A stretch of DNA of 64,000 bases from Dyella_B acidisoli (GCF_049532895.1 NZ_CP064031.1:2480001-2544000); one strand, 5' to 3'; counted from the stretch's first letter, positions 34,701 through 43,720 are shown. Numbers and translations: made by a program. Notes: generated by a model not told the origin, from the sequence alone.

Positions 34701-37671
34701 CCATGCCCGTCGACGCATCGTATGTCTTGTATTCCGTGGTACCGGTCGCACCGTTAATGCTTGTATTCAACGTTGCCGTATTGGGATTGCCCTGGAAGAT
34801 CGTCACCGTGCCGCCCGCCGTGACGTTCACCGGATTGTTGAACGTCACGTCGCCGCCCGTCGCCGTGCCTGCTGGCGTCGCATCACCCGCTTCCAGGGTA
34901 ATGCTGCTCTGCACGCCGCTGAGATTGACGATGCGATCCACGGTAAGACCACCGCCCATCTCCGCCGTGAAATTGCCGGTGCCGGTAATGCCCGAGGTAT
35001 TGCTGCTGATGGCGCTCAAGCTTTGCGTGTTGGAGAAGTCGAACACGAGGTTGGCGTTGTCGGTCACCTTGCCGGTGCCCAGCGTACCGGTGGTGCCGTT
35101 ATTGCCCACCTGCAACGTACCTGCGCTCACCAGCGTCGGCCCGCTGTTATTGTTGGCACCAGTGAGAATCTGCGTGCCGGTTCCGACCTTGGTGAGATTG
35201 CCAGGCCCTGTGATCACACCGGCAAACAGATCGCTGGCGTCATTGAGCAAGCCCGTGGTGAACGTGACGTTGGTGGCTGTATCCGAAAGCAGATTGAGCG
35301 TGCCACCGGCGTTGCCGGTCAGCGCTCCGATCGTCATGTTGGCGCCAGTGGTGAATGTACCGCCGGCTATCACCAACTTGGCGGTCGGCTGATTGACTGC
35401 GGACGAACACCCGTAATATCCGATGCGAAAATCAGTGTTGTATTCGTAATTCACGGACACGTTGCCGCCCGTGACTGTTAGCGTGCCCGTGCCCCAGCCA
35501 TTATTGGAATTGAACTGCACCCAATAGGGCTGCGCATTGGCTGCACCGGCGGTAACGTTGCCGGAGTAGGTCGCCATGTTGCCGTAGACGTCGAGCAAGC
35601 TGCGATAACCACTGCCCGTGTACAGCGAGACATTGCCCGAGCCGGTGAATCCCGCGATAAAAGTCAGGCCTTGTTGGTACTGGGTGCCATACATGGTGAC
35701 GCTGTTGTTGCCCACCATCATCACGGGGCTGTTCACCTGGGTATAGCTATCGCCACAGCTAGTACAGTTCAAACTGACAGTTGTGTTGTTCAAGGTCAGC
35801 TGGGACCCGAAGGTATAACTGCCACCCGCGCCCATGTTCCAGGTCGAGTTGATCAGTGCTGCCGAGGAAACATTGTTGTTGTTACCCAATGAAACGGTCG
35901 CATTGGTAACGGTCAACGCGCCCCTTAGATTCGGTTCCGTGATCGACCAGCTCCCACCTGTTGCTGTCAGGCTGCCGGTACCAGAGATGTTTCCGCCGAG
36001 CGATCCGGTGCCGGTCACGGTCAGCGCCATGCCACCGGTGACGTTGTAGCTGCCCACCAGGCTGATATTGGCCGCACTCATCGTCAGCGAGCCCGGCCCG
36101 GTCACATTCACGGTCGCGGTGTCACTGATGTTGCTGCTTGCCGTCAGCACGACGTTGCTGGTTGCAAGTTCCGATCTGAGCTCGCCATCGGTGATGGTGC
36201 CGTTCACCGTTGCGGGCAATCCGTCGATGGTGCTGCTGTTGGAGCCGCCGGTGCCGTTGACGACGAAAATATTCAAGGGATCGAGCAGCAGCGTGCCCAA
36301 CGTGCCGTGCGGTGCGCGTGTATCCACCGCTTGCGCGGGGTCAAACAACAAGCTGTTCTCGCTCGATGTCTCCACATGACCGCCGTTGCCGCCGAGCATG
36401 CCGCCACGCCCAAGAATCGCGCCGTCGAATTCGGTCTCTTCATCCGACCACAGCACCACCGTGCCGCCGTTGCCGTTACCCGTCGCCGAAGCATCGATGC
36501 TGCTGTGTGCATCCATCGATGTGGTGAGTGCATGCGTCAGCGATCCTTGACCGTGCGCATCGCCACCGACCAGCGCGGTGCCGCCGCCGGCATAGCCGCT
36601 CACGTTGATCGCACTGCCCTGCAAATTGACGTGCGGGCCGGTGATGGTCACCGTGCCACCCTGCTCCCCCGCATTCGCACCCGAGGCATCCACCGTCGCA
36701 TCGAGCAAGGCCACGGTGCCGCTGTCGCCTTGCGATGCATCGCCACCATCGATCACGATCCGGCCGTTCTTGGCGCCGATCGAACGGGCGTCGATCACGC
36801 CGCTGAGGTTCATCACGTTGGTTTGCAGTTGATCCAAACCGCGCGCGGTCAACAGTACCTGGCCGCCATCGGCTTCGATCAGCCCCTGGCTCTTGATCAA
36901 TGCTCCGAGCGTGGCAGCGTTAACGCTAACCTTCAGCTGACCGAAGTTATCCAGGTTCAACGTGACGCTGTCGCCCGACGCCAAGGCCACTGTGCCGGTG
37001 GTGGCATCGATCGTGCCGGTGTTGATCACCTGATCGCCGGCCAGTACCACGAAGCCGCCGTTCACTGCTTTGAGATGACCTTGGTTGATCACCTGCCCTG
37101 CGCCGCTGCTGGCGTTGCGACTGAAGGTGTAGCCGTTGCCACCCTGCATGAAAGCGGACGTGTCGATCGGCAAAGTGCTCGCAAACAGGCCGCCCACGCT
37201 GACCTGTGCGCTCTTGCCGAACAGCACGCCGTTCGGGTTGATCAGAAACACCTGGCCGTTCGCCTGCAGATTGCCGTAGATCTGCGAGGGGTTGTTGCCC
37301 AGTACCGTGTTCAACGCTACTGCTTGGCTGGAAGGTTGATTGAACACCACCGTATTGCCGGTGCCGATGTTGAAGCTGGCCCAATTGATCGCCAGCCGTG
37401 AACTATTCTGCTGCACCGTCATCGTGGTGCCGGCCGCGCCAATATGGCCCTGGCCGCCTACGATGCTGCCGCCAGTGGGCAAGCTCTGCGCGTGCAGTGC
37501 TCCGCCCAGCAGCATGACCAAGGCCATGCCTAATGGGCACAGTGCAGGCAGCTTGCTGCGCGCCGTCGTGTTCGTGGTTCCACCATGCGCACCGCTGCGC
37601 GCAATCTCGGGTGCAACCACCACGCAGCCCAGCTGCTTGTTGTAGACGTGACGATAAAGTTTGGCATTCAT
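31795..37671 (-). CDS. HMW1-like two-partner secretion adhesin (TpsA) with YDG/MBG repeats
   Basis: 1958 residues from the ATG at 37671 (GGAG 7 nt upstream); the frame from 37746 overlaps tpsB and is rejected. The start MNAKLYRHVYNKQLGCVVVAPEIARSG is an ESPR extended signal peptide, then a signal core (CPLGMALVMLLGGALHAQ). The TPS haemagglutination domain (about 65-330) has NPNGVLFG. A beta-helical middle with autotransporter-associated strand repeats (LVSAGTLQVGNNGTTGTL) leads to nine YDG/MBG-type Ig-like repeats (KVYDGTT), dense in N-X-S/T. The C-terminus has a Cys pair (LYCVQG...VENCARS, 18 residues between), like the HMW1 tether. Secreted by the TpsB encoded 41 bp upstream and probably N-glucosylated by the following enzyme. 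Confidence 0.93.
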   Translation of the reverse strand: MNAKLYRHVYNKQLGCVVVAPEIARSGAHGGTTNTTARSKLPALCPLGMALVMLLGGALHAQSLPTGGSIVGGQGHIGAAGTTMTVQQNSSRLAINWASFNIGTGNTVVFNQPSSQAVALNTVLGNNPSQIYGNLQANGQVFLINPNGVLFGKSAQVSVGGLFASTLPIDTSAFMQGGNGYTFSRNASSGAGQVINQGHLKAVNGGFVVLAGDQVINTGTIDATTGTVALASGDSVTLNLDNFGQLKVSVNAATLGALIKSQGLIEADGGQVLLTARGLDQLQTNVMNLSGVIDARSIGAKNGRIVIDGGDASQGDSGTVALLDATVDASGANAGEQGGTVTITGPHVNLQGSAINVSGYAGGGTALVGGDAHGQGSLTHALTTSMDAHSSIDASATGNGNGGTVVLWSDEETEFDGAILGRGGMLGGNGGHVETSSENSLLFDPAQAVDTRAPHGTLGTLLLDPLNIFVVNGTGGSNSSTIDGLPATVNGTITDGELRSELATSNVVLTASSNISDTATVNVTGPGSLTMSAANISLVGSYNVTGGMALTVTGTGSLGGNISGTGSLTATGGSWSITEPNLRGALTVTNATVSLGNNNNVSSAALINSTWNMGAGGSYTFGSQLTLNNTTVSLNCTSCGDSYTQVNSPVMMVGNNSVTMYGTQYQQGLTFIAGFTGSGNVSLYTGSGYRSLLDVYGNMATYSGNVTAGAANAQPYWVQFNSNNGWGTGTLTVTGGNVSVNYEYNTDFRIGYYGCSSAVNQPTAKLVIAGGTFTTGANMTIGALTGNAGGTLNLLSDTATNVTFTTGLLNDASDLFAGVITGPGNLTKVGTGTQILTGANNNSGPTLVSAGTLQVGNNGTTGTLGTGKVTDNANLVFDFSNTQSLSAISSNTSGITGTGNFTAEMGGGLTVDRIVNLSGVQSSITLEAGDATPAGTATGGDVTFNNPVNVTAGGTVTIFQGNPNTATLNTSINGATGTTEYKTYDASTGMVSGAVAGTRNFYYRAQPLLTVANLTAAKVYDGTNSALGHVNGSNATVSGQIEGDQLGLANLSLTSATFNTSHAGAGLTLNAGYTANTATYNSGGTTWVVSGYGVNAYSNTAAANVITPAPVTVTASTQTKTYDGTTTSTTPVTNITGLVAGDSLTGLNQFYNSSQVLGVNGSSLIVNSGGVGVAGNHSSLLSDYAITYVNNTGTITPAPVTVTASTQTKVYDGTTASNLSVTNITGLLAGDNLTGLLQAYNSSHALGTNGSLLIVDNSNVGVTGNHSSSLSDYAVSYVSTPGTITPAAVTVTASTDTKVYDGTTASAAPVTNITGLVAGDSLTGLNQYYNSSQVLGTNGSTLIVNSSGVGIIGNHSSLLSDYAIAYADNTGTITPAPVTVTAAADTKVFDATTISTQNVTNITGLVPGDSLTGLFQAYNNSQVLGPNDSLLVVNSSGVSIVGNNSSVLNDYAISYVNTPGTITPASVVVTATSDTKVYDGTTVSNQGVTNITGLVGGDALTGLFQAYNSSHALGVGDSSLVVNNSDVGVNSGNGDTLSDYAISYVNTPGTITPASVIVAASADTKVYDSTTASNATVTNVTGLLPGDTLTGLSQYYNSSQVLGANGSTLIVNSSDVGVTGNHASALTDYAIDYVNASGTVAQRNLTIELNNVTKVYDGTTVAYAKGGVALPATASSGLIAGDKIVSIAGAGAYNSPHVLGAQSANFSLANLTIDLSGNDLANYHITLIQPTSATITPVPVSVTATPQTKAYDSTTASADAVTNISGLLPGDSLTGLTQAYTDPNAQGTNGSTLVVNSSDVGMSSNRGSSLSDYAISYVASVGTITPPPAAVSNVASTGNSAPGVSHAVPTEVPPARPVSIPPSPSIDVAKWQGALHSTQSMATAFPPPWLTVTQSPQSPQMLQVADTGQPPTTGPVNSDAAGSSASGLYCVQGVMRVPDGVNAMPVENCARSRRSGGI
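32220..34640 (-). repeat. Array of YDG/MBG-type repeats, six in exact 267-bp register
   Basis: Codons for the KxYDGTT motif recur at 34305, 34038, 33771, 33504, 33237 and 32970, exactly 267 bp apart (89 residues); three more divergent units flank them (about 34606, 32701, 32404). Most units carry four to six sequons at the same places: TNITGL, YNSS, NGS, VNSS and GNHS. Homogeneous copies suggest recent duplication or gene conversion. Confidence 0.93.
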
Positions 37672-37712
37672 ATCATTTCTCCGGTACGCCGTCGCACCGA
37701 AAACGTTGGAGC

Positions 37713-39518
37713 TCAGAAGAAGATTTGCGCCTGACCCCACAGCCAACCGCGGTGATCGCGGGTGGCTGTATCCGGTTCGCCGCCGGGATCGCGGATCGCA
37801 TACATCAACTTGAAGTCGTAGCGACCCTGGTGCAGCAGATCCGCACCGATGCCCGTGCTACCTAAATGACGCTGCCGCAGCCCCTGATAACCCGCCCATG
37901 GCGTGTGATTCACCTTCAGCCAGCCGTTATCGCGAAACAGCGAAAGCGTGAGGTTGTCGCCGCCCAATGCGGTCAGCGCGAAGGAATCGCGCAATTCCAG
38001 CGTGGCGATCGCGCCCTCATCGCCGATGGCTTCGCCAACCGGATAACCGCGCACGCCAGCCGGGCCACCCATGGTGAATTTCTCGACGGAATCGAGATTG
38101 GTATTGCTCCACTGCGCTTGCAGCGCACCGTACACGCTCAGTCGCTGCGTGTCGTTTGCCAGGTATCCCACGGTTTGATCGCGGGAGGCACTGACATCCA
38201 GTTTGGTGAAATGGCCCGCTGCGTTGGGCGTATCGACAGGGCGCGGCCCATGGCCGTAGGCGATCAATCCACGCATGAGCGACGCGCCGTATTGGGTGAG
38301 TCCGCCGCCACCGAAGGTGTCGATGGCATCGCCGTTCGCGCTGAGCGTTACGGTGGTGTCGCGTGTATGGAAGGTCTCCTCCAGCACGCTGTCGGACAGC
38401 CACTTGATGCCGTAGCTGGCGCGCACCCACAAATGCTTGTCGGGTGCCAGCAGTATTGGATAGGCCGCATAGGCGTTGAACTCATTGCCACCGCCGTATG
38501 CATCGGTGGCGTTGAACGGCGCGCCGAGCCGATACAGCAGATGCGTGTAATTGGCGCCGACACGCCAGCCGTCGTAACCGACCGGCAAGCTGTAATCGAG
38601 CACGCCGTTCAGCGCGCCGCGACCGCGCGTGCCGCCGAGGCCCCAGCGATCTGACAATGCCACATCGGCCGTGAGCAAGTCGCCGATGCCCAGTGGACTG
38701 TTCCAACGCAGCGCACCGGTTTCGCGAATGCGTCCGGTGTATTCGTTGCCGTAGTCATCGACACCCAGCGCGCCGGTTACGCGCGGCCCCGGCACCGCGT
38801 CCAGCGTGAAGTCACTGGTTCCCACTGCTGAACCCGGCGAAAGCGTGCCTGATGCGCTCACTACGCCCGGCAGGCTCGAAGCCAGACCAACGGCTCGATC
38901 GGCACGCGTGCGCGTCAGCGCGGCACCACCGCAATCGCTGCTTTGACTGCATAGCGCGCTGTCTTCGTAACGTTGCAGCCGCGCCGGATCGTAACCGCCC
39001 GTGCGGCTCACGTGAGTCTGATCGAGCTTGCCCTCCAGCACGGCGATGGTGACCACGCCATCTTCCACCGACTGGCGCGGCACATAAGCTACGGCGACGA
39101 AGTAGCCGCGCTGGCGGTAATAGTGCGTAACCGCGGCGGCCAGCGCCTGCAATTGTGAAAGTGAGGCAGCCGTTCCCTGAGTGCGATCGATCTCAGGAAT
39201 CGCCCGGCGCAAGCTGGCGTCATCAATATGGGTGTTGCCAGAGAAACGGATGGTTTTGACCTGGATCATGACCGCCGATTCGGACTGCGGCACACCAGGC
39301 GCGCCAGGTGCCTTGACCCCCTGGTTCTGCCCCCGCACCGGCGGCGGCAGCGTAGGCGCTGTTTGTTGCAATAGCTGCCCCGCATTGGGGCGCGAGGTTT
39401 GTGCCATGACCGGAGTTACCGCCATCGTCAGGGCAATAGCGAGCGCAATCGGCCGGTGATGCATGCACCACCTGACGCCCACGCACCTGCTGCGCCCCGT
39501 TCGACTCGTTGCCTTCAT
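37713..39518 (-). CDS. TpsB outer-membrane transporter (HMW1B/ShlB/FhaC type)
   Basis: 601 residues from the ATG at 39518 (AGGGG upstream); the TTG at 39533 is rejected. Signal peptide to about residue 40 (ALAIALTMAVTPVMAQ). POTRA region about 85-165 (IQVKTIRFSGNTHIDDASLRRAI ... GVVTIAVLEGKLDQ), followed by a 16-stranded ShlB-type barrel with the VRGYPVGE motif at about 489, the lid-lock-like element of Omp85/TpsB pores, and a C-terminal Phe (QAQIFF). It exports the adhesin encoded just downstream. The Rcs-like box at 39575 puts the transcript start only about 22 nt before the start codon. Confidence 0.95.
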   Translation of the reverse strand: MKATSRTGRSRCVGVRWCMHHRPIALAIALTMAVTPVMAQTSRPNAGQLLQQTAPTLPPPVRGQNQGVKAPGAPGVPQSESAVMIQVKTIRFSGNTHIDDASLRRAIPEIDRTQGTAASLSQLQALAAAVTHYYRQRGYFVAVAYVPRQSVEDGVVTIAVLEGKLDQTHVSRTGGYDPARLQRYEDSALCSQSSDCGGAALTRTRADRAVGLASSLPGVVSASGTLSPGSAVGTSDFTLDAVPGPRVTGALGVDDYGNEYTGRIRETGALRWNSPLGIGDLLTADVALSDRWGLGGTRGRGALNGVLDYSLPVGYDGWRVGANYTHLLYRLGAPFNATDAYGGGNEFNAYAAYPILLAPDKHLWVRASYGIKWLSDSVLEETFHTRDTTVTLSANGDAIDTFGGGGLTQYGASLMRGLIAYGHGPRPVDTPNAAGHFTKLDVSASRDQTVGYLANDTQRLSVYGALQAQWSNTNLDSVEKFTMGGPAGVRGYPVGEAIGDEGAIATLELRDSFALTALGGDNLTLSLFRDNGWLKVNHTPWAGYQGLRQRHLGSTGIGADLLHQGRYDFKLMYAIRDPGGEPDTATRDHRGWLWGQAQIFF

Positions 39519-39546
39519 ACCCAACCCCTGCAAGTAGATGTGGGTA

Positions 39547-39589
39547 AAGCTACAGACGATTCCGAACCAAGAGCATCAGAATAGTCCTA
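39547..39589 (-). promoter_or_regulatory. Rcs-like box with -10 TAGCTT, promoter of tpsB-tpsA-hmw1C
   Basis: Box ATCAGAATAGTCCTA at 39575-39589, the copy closest to the enterobacterial Rcs box in its left half (TCAGAAT); TAGCTT at 39547-39552 after 22 nt. Predicted start about 39540. Confidence 0.7.
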
Positions 39590-39697
39590 GTGGGACAGAA
39601 ATTGTCACCATGGGACCACAGTATTGTTTGAGACCGCGACTCCCCCTCCCCTTGGGAGAGGGATCGGCACCAATCAGGCGCTGTCTTACCCCACGCT

Positions 39698-40555
39698 TTA
39701 CCGCTCGATCTTCGCGTCCTTCGTCAGCTTGCCTACCAACGCATCCGTAGCCTGTTGCTGCTGGCTCGCTTCAAGCTGCTGGCGAATCGCATCTTTGACT
39801 TTGTCGTACGGCAGGATTTGAGTTGGACGCACTGCATCGAGCTTCACGATGACGCGACTGGTCCCGAGCGTCACAGGCGCCTGGGTGTACCCGCCCGCCT
39901 TCAGCTGCGCGATGGCCTGTGCCAACGGCAGTGGCAAGCCGCCGGTTTGGCCGTCGGTCACGGGGGTCTTGAAAGTCACCCAGCCCATTTCACCACCGGC
40001 AGCACGATTGGAAGCCTGGCTGTATTGCCTGGCCAGGTCATCGAACGATTGGCCGCTTTTCAGCTTGGCAAGCACCTGGCCGGCTGTCGCATCATCGGCG
40101 ACGCTGATGACGCGCGGCTTGTATTCCTGGCTGCCGGCTTGCGCGGCCATCTGGTCATAGCGTGCCTTGACCTGCTGATCAGTCACGGTGGCAGGCTTGG
40201 CGTTGTCGCGCAGGTACAGCTCACTGACGGCTTTCGCCCTGGCAGCCGTGAGGACTTGCTTCACTTCCGGGCGGTCGGCGTAGTTCGCCTTCTCCGCGGC
40301 TTGGCGTACCACTTCGCCGGAGATCATCTGCTTTTCGAGCGCGGCACGCGTCGCATCGTTGTCCGGCAAGCCGGCCATCCGCATCACGTTATCGAGCTGC
40401 GCGCGGTAGAGCGGCTGACCGTTGACCTTCGCAAATACGGCCGATGCATCGGCCGCCGATGCCGGAGTCGCCTGTTGTGCCAGCGCATGGCCGCTCAACA
40501 GTCCAAGCGCCAGTGCGCCGATGATCCGTTTCGAAAACTGCCTGTTTGCTTTCAT
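39698..40555 (-). CDS. Periplasmic parvulin-type peptidyl-prolyl isomerase (EpsD/PpiC-like)
   Basis: 285 residues from the ATG at 40555 (alternatives at 40564 and 40570; the frame from 40705 overlaps the SapC gene and is rejected). Signal peptide about 1-27 (RIIGALALGLLSGHALAQ). N-terminal SurA-like helical region (VFAKVNGQPLYRAQLDNVMRMAG), then a rotamase-like core (PRVISVADDATAGQVLAKLKSGQSFDDLARQYSQASNRAAGGEMGWV) and a C-terminal helix. It catalyses prolyl isomerisation or acts as a chaperone in the periplasm. Being the third gene of a TpsB operon suggests it keeps the very large adhesin export-competent. Its stop is 147 bp before the tpsB1 start region. Confidence 0.88.
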   Translation of the reverse strand: MKANRQFSKRIIGALALGLLSGHALAQQATPASAADASAVFAKVNGQPLYRAQLDNVMRMAGLPDNDATRAALEKQMISGEVVRQAAEKANYADRPEVKQVLTAARAKAVSELYLRDNAKPATVTDQQVKARYDQMAAQAGSQEYKPRVISVADDATAGQVLAKLKSGQSFDDLARQYSQASNRAAGGEMGWVTFKTPVTDGQTGGLPLPLAQAIAQLKAGGYTQAPVTLGTSRVIVKLDAVRPTQILPYDKVKDAIRQQLEASQQQQATDALVGKLTKDAKIER

Positions 40556-40590
40556 CGCTCTCATTCTCATGGCGGGTTGCCGCTGGGTGC

Positions 40591-41352
40591 TCATGCGTTG
40601 CCAGCAGGGAAAGGCGCATTGCCCCGCTCCTGCAACAGCCGCTGCAGGCGCTGCAGCGAGAACAGATGCAACCAGGCGCGGGCGAGCCAGCCATTGCGGT
40701 GCCATTCGGCGACAACCGCCTCGGGCAGTTCCATCAACTTCTTCTCGTTGATGCCCATGAAGCCCGTGACCTGCCAGTTGTCCTGACCCGGCCGGGTCAC
40801 CGTGGCCGTCAGCGGCTCGAGCAGATCGAATTCCAACAGCTCCGCGCAGAAGACATTCGTGCGCTCCAGATCGGCCTCGTATTCGCGCAAGAACAATTCA
40901 ATCTGTTGCCATTCCTGCGTGGCCCTGCCCTCCCCGTCGAACAGCTGGCGAGTGCCCGCGACTGCATCATCTGCAACGTAGTCCTTCTCCACGCACACCA
41001 GCAGATTCGGATCGGCCTGACCATTGACGCTTACGCGCGCCATGCAGAACGGATAGCGTCTTACATAAGCCGGCAGGTAGGTTTCGGACTTCCAGCCCGC
41101 CTGCGTATTGAACAGGTTTTCGCCTGCTGCCAGACCAAGCATCGCCACCAGGGAGACGCGCTCATTCGCGGCATCGCGCACGAATACCAGCGGGTAATGC
41201 CACGCTGCCGGCACCATCTCGCCGAGGCTCAGCGGCACGATGGCGGTGTCCTTGATGAAAGGTGGCGTGTCGGTGGGGGTCGAGTAGCGCACGTAATCGG
41301 CGCGGTTCAAGGCTTTGATGTCTCGATAGCCAAACGGAGGAGTGATGTTCAT
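40591..41352 (-). CDS. SapC-family protein
   Basis: 253 residues; the ATG at 41352 has GAGG upstream, 15 bp after the TpsB2 stop. SapC-family (PF07277) hallmarks: YPLVFVRDAANERVSLVAMLGL, GENLFNTQAGWKSETYLPAYVRRYPF, LFDGEGRATQEWQQIELFLREYE and GFMGINEKKLMELPEAVVAEWHRNGWL. First described next to S-layer genes; molecular function not established. No signal peptide, so cytoplasmic. Located between a TpsB gene and a periplasmic isomerase gene in one operon, it may act on the giant adhesin before export. Confidence 0.9.
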   Translation of the reverse strand: MNITPPFGYRDIKALNRADYVRYSTPTDTPPFIKDTAIVPLSLGEMVPAAWHYPLVFVRDAANERVSLVAMLGLAAGENLFNTQAGWKSETYLPAYVRRYPFCMARVSVNGQADPNLLVCVEKDYVADDAVAGTRQLFDGEGRATQEWQQIELFLREYEADLERTNVFCAELLEFDLLEPLTATVTRPGQDNWQVTGFMGINEKKLMELPEAVVAEWHRNGWLARAWLHLFSLQRLQRLLQERGNAPFPAGNA

Positions 41353-41366
41353 GGAGAGCAACCTCG

Positions 41367-43601
41367 TTAGTACGCGATCACAATCGCGTTGTGAATGATG
41401 TAGCCAGGACGGTTGTTGGGGCCAAGCAGACTCCAGCCCACTTCCGACTTCAGGCTGAGCCAGGGATTGATGTTGAAGCGCAGGCCGAAACCGGTGCTGG
41501 CGATGGTGAAGGTCTTGCGCGTAACGCCGAGCGCAAGGTTCTGCAGCGGAGCGCCTCGTGCAAAGCCTTGGCCGTAGTCGTAGAAGACCACGCCCTGCAA
41601 TTGGCTGTTGAGGCCGCCGACCATGACCGGCATTGCTGGCGTGAGCAGTTCCAGGTTCACTGTGTAACCCGAATCTGCCAGCAAGGCGTCTTCACGGTAA
41701 CCACGTACGGCAGCCGCACCGGCAATCTGCAACTGTTCGCTCGAGATGAGCGGGCTGTTCGCCCATTGTCCGTTGAAGCGCCCATGCAGCGAGAAGGCAT
41801 ACGGCAGATTGACGTAGCGGTCATAGGTGAAGTCGAGGCGACGGTAGTCCGACTTCGCACCTGCACGCGCCGCATTGAATTGCTTGCTGTCGTCGAAACC
41901 CGGTGCAAATGTGAAACGTGTATTGACCGTATTGCTGCCGAACCGGTCGACCCACGGAATCTGCAGGCCCGTGTAGAACTGATAGATATGCGGCACCGCA
42001 TTGGTGGCCGTAGCGCCATTGAACAGCAACTGGTCGCCGATGCTCTTGTATTCAAAGCCACCGGTAACCTGACTGCCGCCGGGGAACCAACCACCCAGCA
42101 AATGCGTCCATTGCGCGCCGGCCTGGATGTTCTTCCCATGCATGTTGAAATAGCCATCCTGCACAGGAATGTTGCTGGTCGAGTAGTCGCCTGTGAAGGT
42201 GAGCGTGTCGCGCTGGCCGACCGGCATCGTGTAGAGCAGGCTGTGCTCTTTGAGCTGGTGGAAGGTGTCGCTCCAGGTGAAGCTGTAGTCCAGGCGGCTG
42301 CCGATGACGCCGAACGCATCGCCCCAGTTGACGCCAGCGCGGAAGCGATCCATGCCGGTCAACGCGGTACCCGTGTTGTCCCACGAGCCGTAGACGCGCA
42401 GCGGATAACGGTCGACTGTCTGCAAGATCAGATCGGTGTCGCCCGGCTGAGCACCCGGCGTGAATGACGAACTCACCTGCCGCCACGGCGAATTGTTCAA
42501 GAAGCTCAGATCGTTGGTGAGCGTCTTCAGATTCACAGGATCGCCCTGCCGCATGTGCACTTCGCAGGTCAGATCGTGCGAAGAGATGTGCTTCTGCCCT
42601 TCCGTGCGGATGGCACCGAGCTTCGCCGCGGCCAGCACCACCACCAGATTGCCGTTGCGCAGCGGTTGTGGTGGCACGTACACGTTCACGATGTTGTTGG
42701 TGTGTGCCGATACGTACTTGGTCGCGGTGTGCGTAAGTTCCTTGATCAGCGCCGCGTCTACCGGTCGGCCGATGAAGTCGTGCAGCTTGGCTTTCAGTCC
42801 GTCCACATCGGTGGTGGGTACGCCAGGCTCGGCGCTGACCGCACCGGACTGCGTCAGTGAAGCGAGGTAGGCATCGGCGGAAGCCTGATCGGCAAGTGGC
42901 GGCAACGCGGGTACGGAATCGACCGCTACCGAGGTGGTGTCGCAGTTGCTCGTGGCGCGACCATCGCCGTCCACGGCAGCTTGCCCTGGCTGTGGTCGCG
43001 TGATGTCGCGCGCAGCCAGTGTGATGCTTGCGATATGACCGACCACTGCGCTTGCGGCGGACTGCGACGCCGCGCTTCCGCTCGCACTGTCCGGCATCGC
43101 CGCGGCATCACGCTGTCCTGTCGCAACAGGCGTCACCGCAAAACCGCCATGGTTGGATGCAGGCATCACGCCCGCCGGAACAAGCGCTGCCGTGCGCGAT
43201 GTTTGGGATGCCACGGCAGCGCCTGCGCCACAGGGTGTGGCGAGATCGGCGGACGACGTCGCTGCCGGTGCCATGTTGTTATCGCGCAACTGCTTCTGCA
43301 GTGCAGCCACTTGGCAGCGCAAAGCTGCGATGTCCTTCTGCTGACGATCGACCAGCTCGGTCGATTGCTGCAAGACGACTGCATCGTGTTGCCGGTTGGC
43401 CTGAAGCTCGATCAGTTCCTGTTCGGCGCGCTGATCGGATGTACTCATGCCGGACGATGCGGTTTGTGCGTGAACGGGTGTAGCCAAGCTCAAGCCATAA
43501 CTCAAGGCCAGCGCTGGCATCAGCACTGAACATCCTCTGGCGCTCGTTGGTAGCAACCGCGCGCTGATGGCGAGCGCGAGCTTTGTCTTCGCGATATTCA
43601 T
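41367..43601 (-). CDS. TpsB outer-membrane transporter 2 with long N-terminal extension
   Basis: 744 residues from the ATG at 43601 (AGGA 8 nt upstream). Signal peptide to about residue 45. An unusual stretch of about 210 residues precedes the POTRA region: first a coiled coil (RAEQELIELQANRQHDAVVLQQSTELVDRQQ in parts), then a low-complexity Ala/Ser/Thr segment. One POTRA-like domain (about 265-345, DFIGRPVDAALIKELTH ... LAAAKLGAIRTEG) and a second one (KHISSHDLTCEVHMRQGDPVNLKTL) precede the barrel, with VRGYRED at about 632. It lies 248 bp downstream of the 5381-aa adhesin, presumably its partner, although A-before-B order is less usual. Own Rcs-like promoter. Confidence 0.92.
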   Translation of the reverse strand: MNIAKTKLALAISARLLPTSARGCSVLMPALALSYGLSLATPVHAQTASSGMSTSDQRAEQELIELQANRQHDAVVLQQSTELVDRQQKDIAALRCQVAALQKQLRDNNMAPAATSSADLATPCGAGAAVASQTSRTAALVPAGVMPASNHGGFAVTPVATGQRDAAAMPDSASGSAASQSAASAVVGHIASITLAARDITRPQPGQAAVDGDGRATSNCDTTSVAVDSVPALPPLADQASADAYLASLTQSGAVSAEPGVPTTDVDGLKAKLHDFIGRPVDAALIKELTHTATKYVSAHTNNIVNVYVPPQPLRNGNLVVVLAAAKLGAIRTEGQKHISSHDLTCEVHMRQGDPVNLKTLTNDLSFLNNSPWRQVSSSFTPGAQPGDTDLILQTVDRYPLRVYGSWDNTGTALTGMDRFRAGVNWGDAFGVIGSRLDYSFTWSDTFHQLKEHSLLYTMPVGQRDTLTFTGDYSTSNIPVQDGYFNMHGKNIQAGAQWTHLLGGWFPGGSQVTGGFEYKSIGDQLLFNGATATNAVPHIYQFYTGLQIPWVDRFGSNTVNTRFTFAPGFDDSKQFNAARAGAKSDYRRLDFTYDRYVNLPYAFSLHGRFNGQWANSPLISSEQLQIAGAAAVRGYREDALLADSGYTVNLELLTPAMPVMVGGLNSQLQGVVFYDYGQGFARGAPLQNLALGVTRKTFTIASTGFGLRFNINPWLSLKSEVGWSLLGPNNRPGYIIHNAIVIAY

Positions 43602-43720
43602 GTCACGTTTCCTGGCTTTCGGCTGCGCCATGTGCGCATCCCCCGCTTTGCCTGACCATGGGTGTCTCTGCGTCTATGGCGTAAGCGGTAGATCGCCGTC
43701 GCCATTCCGTTTCAGGCTGT

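Noticed and set aside
36307..37401. 364-aa plus-strand ORF opposite the TPS domain
   Set aside because: Shadow of the secretion domain coding sequence.
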